Of a stretch of 9,158 bases of DNA, positions 7,778-9,158 are shown in pieces. Position numbers and translations under genes: made by a program. Below the pieces are notes generated by a model. It made no database searches, was not told where the DNA came from, and worked only from the letters and a program-made list of their open reading frames with translations. Where the stretch lies: assembly GCA_964395065.1 (NCBI GenBank), contig CAYNAM010000103.1:1-9158 (forward strand), read 5' to 3'. Numbering within the stretch: position 1 is the stretch's first letter; each line of letters starts with the position of its first letter. Origin of the DNA: Entomomonas sp964395065 (lineage in GTDB: Bacteria > Pseudomonadota > Gammaproteobacteria > Pseudomonadales > Pseudomonadaceae).

Positions 7778-7802
7778 GATTATGGGATTTAATCCCATAA
7801 TC
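7778..7802 (-). terminator. Hairpin after the DJ-1 gene, likely terminator or attenuator
   Basis: GATTATGGGATT (7778-7789) and its exact complement (7791-7802) form a 12-bp inverted repeat, in practice an 9- to 10-bp stem with a small AT loop. It starts 16 bases past the DJ-1 stop codon. On the minus strand it is followed by TATCTTTCT, a moderate U-rich tail. GATAG (7774-7778) and CTATC (7804-7808) can lengthen the stem across a 2-base bulge. Confidence 0.65.
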
Positions 7803-7818
7803 CCTATCACATTAAAAA

Positions 7819-8394
7819 CTATAGAGTAATTTTTGCACCTAGCAATGCAACAAACTTTGCAAGCCAATCAGGATGAGCAGGCCAAGCAGGAGCTGTCACT
7901 AAATTACCGTCAACAATCGCCTTATCGACATCAATTGCTTGGTAAATGCCCCCGCCTAAACCAATCTCAGGCTCACAGGCAGGGTAAGCACTGCATTTTT
8001 TTCCTTGTAAAACACCGGCCGCCGCTAGCAACTGAGGGCCATGACAGACCGCTGCAATTGGTTTTTGTGAAAAATCTTGAACAATCTTAACAACCTGCTT
8101 ATTAAGGCGTAAATATTCTGGAGCTCGACCACCAGGAATAACCAAACCGAGATAATCGTTAACATTTACTTCATCAAAATTATAATTTAACTCAAAGTAA
8201 TGGCCAGGTTTTTCACTATACGTTTGTTCACCCTCAAAATCATGAATAGCCGTTCTAACCTTATCACCTACTTTTTTATTAGGACATACCGTGTGAACTA
8301 CATAACCAAGCATTGATAATGCTTGAAAAGGAACCATAACCTCATAGTCCTCTACATAATCGCCAACAATCATCAACAATTTTTTACCAGACAT
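7819..8394 (-). CDS. DJ-1/PfpI family protein, DJ-1D glyoxalase III-like
   Basis: A 191-residue single-domain member of the DJ-1/PfpI superfamily. GDYVEDYEVMVPFQAL (11-26), HTVCPNKK (34-41), HDFEGEQTY (51-59), VIPGGRAPEYL (85-95) and AVCHGPQLLAAA (115-126) closely follow plant DJ-1D. There a catalytic glutamate and cysteine give glutathione-independent glyoxalase III activity, converting methylglyoxal to lactate; the equivalents here are Glu18 and Cys117, with His118 next to the cysteine. Removal of reactive carbonyls is therefore the likely role, but deglycase or other stress functions have also been proposed for this superfamily. There is no signal peptide, so it is cytoplasmic. The frame also opens at a TTG (8406), but the ATG at 8394 is chosen because that TTG overlaps an excellent GAGGTG ribosome binding site. 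It is divergent from the secreted-protein gene and upstream of the acetyltransferase gene. Confidence 0.92.
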   Translation of the reverse strand: MSGKKLLMIVGDYVEDYEVMVPFQALSMLGYVVHTVCPNKKVGDKVRTAIHDFEGEQTYSEKPGHYFELNYNFDEVNVNDYLGLVIPGGRAPEYLRLNKQVVKIVQDFSQKPIAAVCHGPQLLAAAGVLQGKKCSAYPACEPEIGLGGGIYQAIDVDKAIVDGNLVTAPAWPAHPDWLAKFVALLGAKITL

Positions 8395-8398
8395 ATTA

Positions 8399-8404
8399 CA
8401 CCTC
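8399..8404 (-). promoter_or_regulatory. Strong ribosome binding site that fixes the DJ-1 start
   Basis: GAGGTG reads on the minus strand at 8404-8399, with TAAT between it and the ATG at 8394-8392. It overlaps an in-frame TTG (8406-8404), which therefore cannot be the start; the product is 191, not 195, residues. Confidence 0.85.
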
Positions 8405-8444
8405 AATATAAAAAAACGCTCTTATGTGAACAACAACTAAATGA

Positions 8445-8471
8445 ATTGTATTCCTTTTGCCTTTATACAAT
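8445..8471. repeat. 7-bp inverted repeat in the divergent DJ-1 / secreted-protein region
   Basis: ATTGTAT (8445-8451) and ATACAAT (8465-8471) are perfect complements separated by 13 bases, centred in the 154-bp divergent spacer. TACAAT on the minus strand (8450-8445) could serve as the -10 of the DJ-1 gene. TTGCCT (8457-8462) with TATTAT (8482-8487) is a possible plus-strand promoter, though its 19-base spacing is poor. The site could be an operator shared by both genes, but such matches arise easily in AT-rich DNA. Confidence 0.3.
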
Positions 8472-8548
8472 AAAAGAATGTTATTATGTTTAACAGCTGA
8501 TTTAAAGATTTTTCGTTAGAGATTATTTTAAGCCAAGGAACTGCTCTA

Positions 8549-8920
8549 ATGCATTACTTATTTGTTTCTATATTTAGCTTAGGGATTATTTCTATTGCTG
8601 TAGCGGAAGAGACAGTAGAGTCATTAAAACCTTGTACTCAACAAGCCATTGAGCAAGCAAATAATCAATATCTACAAGAAATATCTAACTATACCAGTGC
8701 GTTTAGTAATGCCCACAACTATGAGGCCGTTGAAGCATTAAATAAAATTAAACCAAAAGCGTCATTTAGAAAAAAACATGCAAAAGAAATAAAACGCTTT
8801 AATGATTCAAACTATCAACCCTCTCAAGCGTTTTGTGATGATGTGTATCAAAATCTTGACGAACTAAACCAACAAGTTATGAAGGTTGTTGAAAAAAACA
8901 TAAAAAGTATTACAGAGTAA
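8549..8920 (+). CDS. Small secreted (periplasmic) protein, unknown function
   Basis: I do not recognise this 123-residue protein. It starts with a Sec signal peptide: a short n-region, a hydrophobic core (4-18) and an AVA cleavage motif, giving a mature protein from about Glu20. There is no lipobox and no other membrane segment, so the product should be periplasmic or released. The mature part of about 104 residues is mostly helical in composition, rich in Gln, Asn and Lys, with a basic stretch (KPKASFRKKHAKEIKR, 68-83). Its two cysteines (Cys29 and Cys96) could form one disulfide joining the two ends. The ATG is well supported by AAGGAA 8 bases upstream. It is divergent from the DJ-1 gene and 77 bases upstream of the next plus-strand gene, with no clear terminator between, so the two may be co-transcribed. 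Confidence 0.8.
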   Translation: MHYLFVSIFSLGIISIAVAEETVESLKPCTQQAIEQANNQYLQEISNYTSAFSNAHNYEAVEALNKIKPKASFRKKHAKEIKRFNDSNYQPSQAFCDDVYQNLDELNQQVMKVVEKNIKSITE

Positions 8921-8997
8921 TCCCTCATAAATCACTAGGTTATTTATATCAACTGTGTTAACTTCGCAAAAATTTCTATCAATCACGGGATAACGCA

Positions 8998-9158
8998 ATG
9001 GATAACATCATTGTTTCTAAAAATAGTATTAACAGTATCGACCCCTACGATATTATCGACTCGAATATAAGTTTTATTAACTTATTAAAAGAAGAAGGCT
9101 ACAATGGAGAGTTTTGCCATGAAGCTGAAACTAGCTACTATGTAGACTACTATCACTC
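8998..9158 (+). CDS. 5' end of a gene cut by the window edge; possibly DMP19/DUF4375-like
   Basis: An open frame of 53 codons runs from an ATG at 8998 to the right edge, preceded by GGGA 7 bases upstream. The visible N-terminus is acidic and without a signal peptide or membrane segment, so a cytoplasmic protein is likely. The pattern of a DPYDIIDSN stretch (15-23), then SFINLLKEEGY (25-35), then YYVDYY (47-52) reminds me of proteins of the DMP19/DUF4375 type, in which this aromatic-acidic helix precedes the conserved core. Neisseria DMP19 is a DNA-mimic protein, but most relatives have no known role. The match is from memory and the diagnostic core lies outside the window, so treat the family as a guess and the reading frame as likely. 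Confidence 0.6.
   Translation, partial: MDNIIVSKNSINSIDPYDIIDSNISFINLLKEEGYNGEFCHEAETSYYVDYYH

Noticed and set aside
7833..8090. An 85-codon plus-strand open frame opposite the DJ-1 gene
   Set aside because: It is antisense to a well-conserved DJ-1 coding region and shows no motif or ribosome binding site of its own.
8921..8997. A terminator between the secreted protein and the right-edge gene
   Set aside because: The spacer contains only imperfect short matches (AATCC against GGTTA) and no stem followed by a U-run.

Overview
The window looks like chromosome from an AT-rich gammaproteobacterium. The predicted proteins are typical of that class: HrpA helicase, an AroF-type DAHP synthase and a type VI secretion TssA. 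The N-terminus of the DAHP synthase reads very much like the Pseudomonas enzyme. The low-GC codon use argues against Pseudomonas itself. An AT-rich member of the Pseudomonadales, such as an insect-gut Entomomonas-like bacterium, would fit. That placement is an inference from remembered family sequences, not a search.

Layout. Positions 1-1273 (minus) hold tssA, a type VI secretion assembly/cap protein that starts at a TTG and is still open at the left edge. It was probably cut only a few codons before its end. The rest of a T6SS locus may lie to the left. Upstream of it is a small unrecognised lipoprotein gene (1435-1842, minus). The 346-bp gap 1843-2188 is very AT-rich. It holds a 23-bp tandem duplication, a perfect 9-bp dyad over a candidate promoter, and a long imperfect hairpin about 80-125 bases past the end of hrpA. 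hrpA (2189-6127, minus) is a complete DEAH-box RNA helicase. It is divergent from aroF (6363-7430, plus) across a shared promoter region. aroF ends at a strong intrinsic terminator whose stem also contains the stop codon of the convergent gene.

That convergent gene (7464-7745, minus) encodes a very small GNAT acetyltransferase. It lies downstream of a DJ-1/PfpI gene of the plant DJ-1D glyoxalase type (7819-8394, minus). Two adjacent stem-loops separate them. Divergent from the DJ-1 gene is a small secreted protein of unknown function (8549-8920, plus). It is followed by the 5' end of another gene (8998 to the right edge), possibly of the DMP19/DUF4375 type.

Most genes here are housekeeping or stress-related and seem functionally independent. 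No RNA genes, insertion sequences, CRISPR arrays or integrase genes were seen. I do not see a clear undescribed system. The least explained parts are the lipoprotein with its elaborate upstream region, and the secreted protein with its truncated neighbour.
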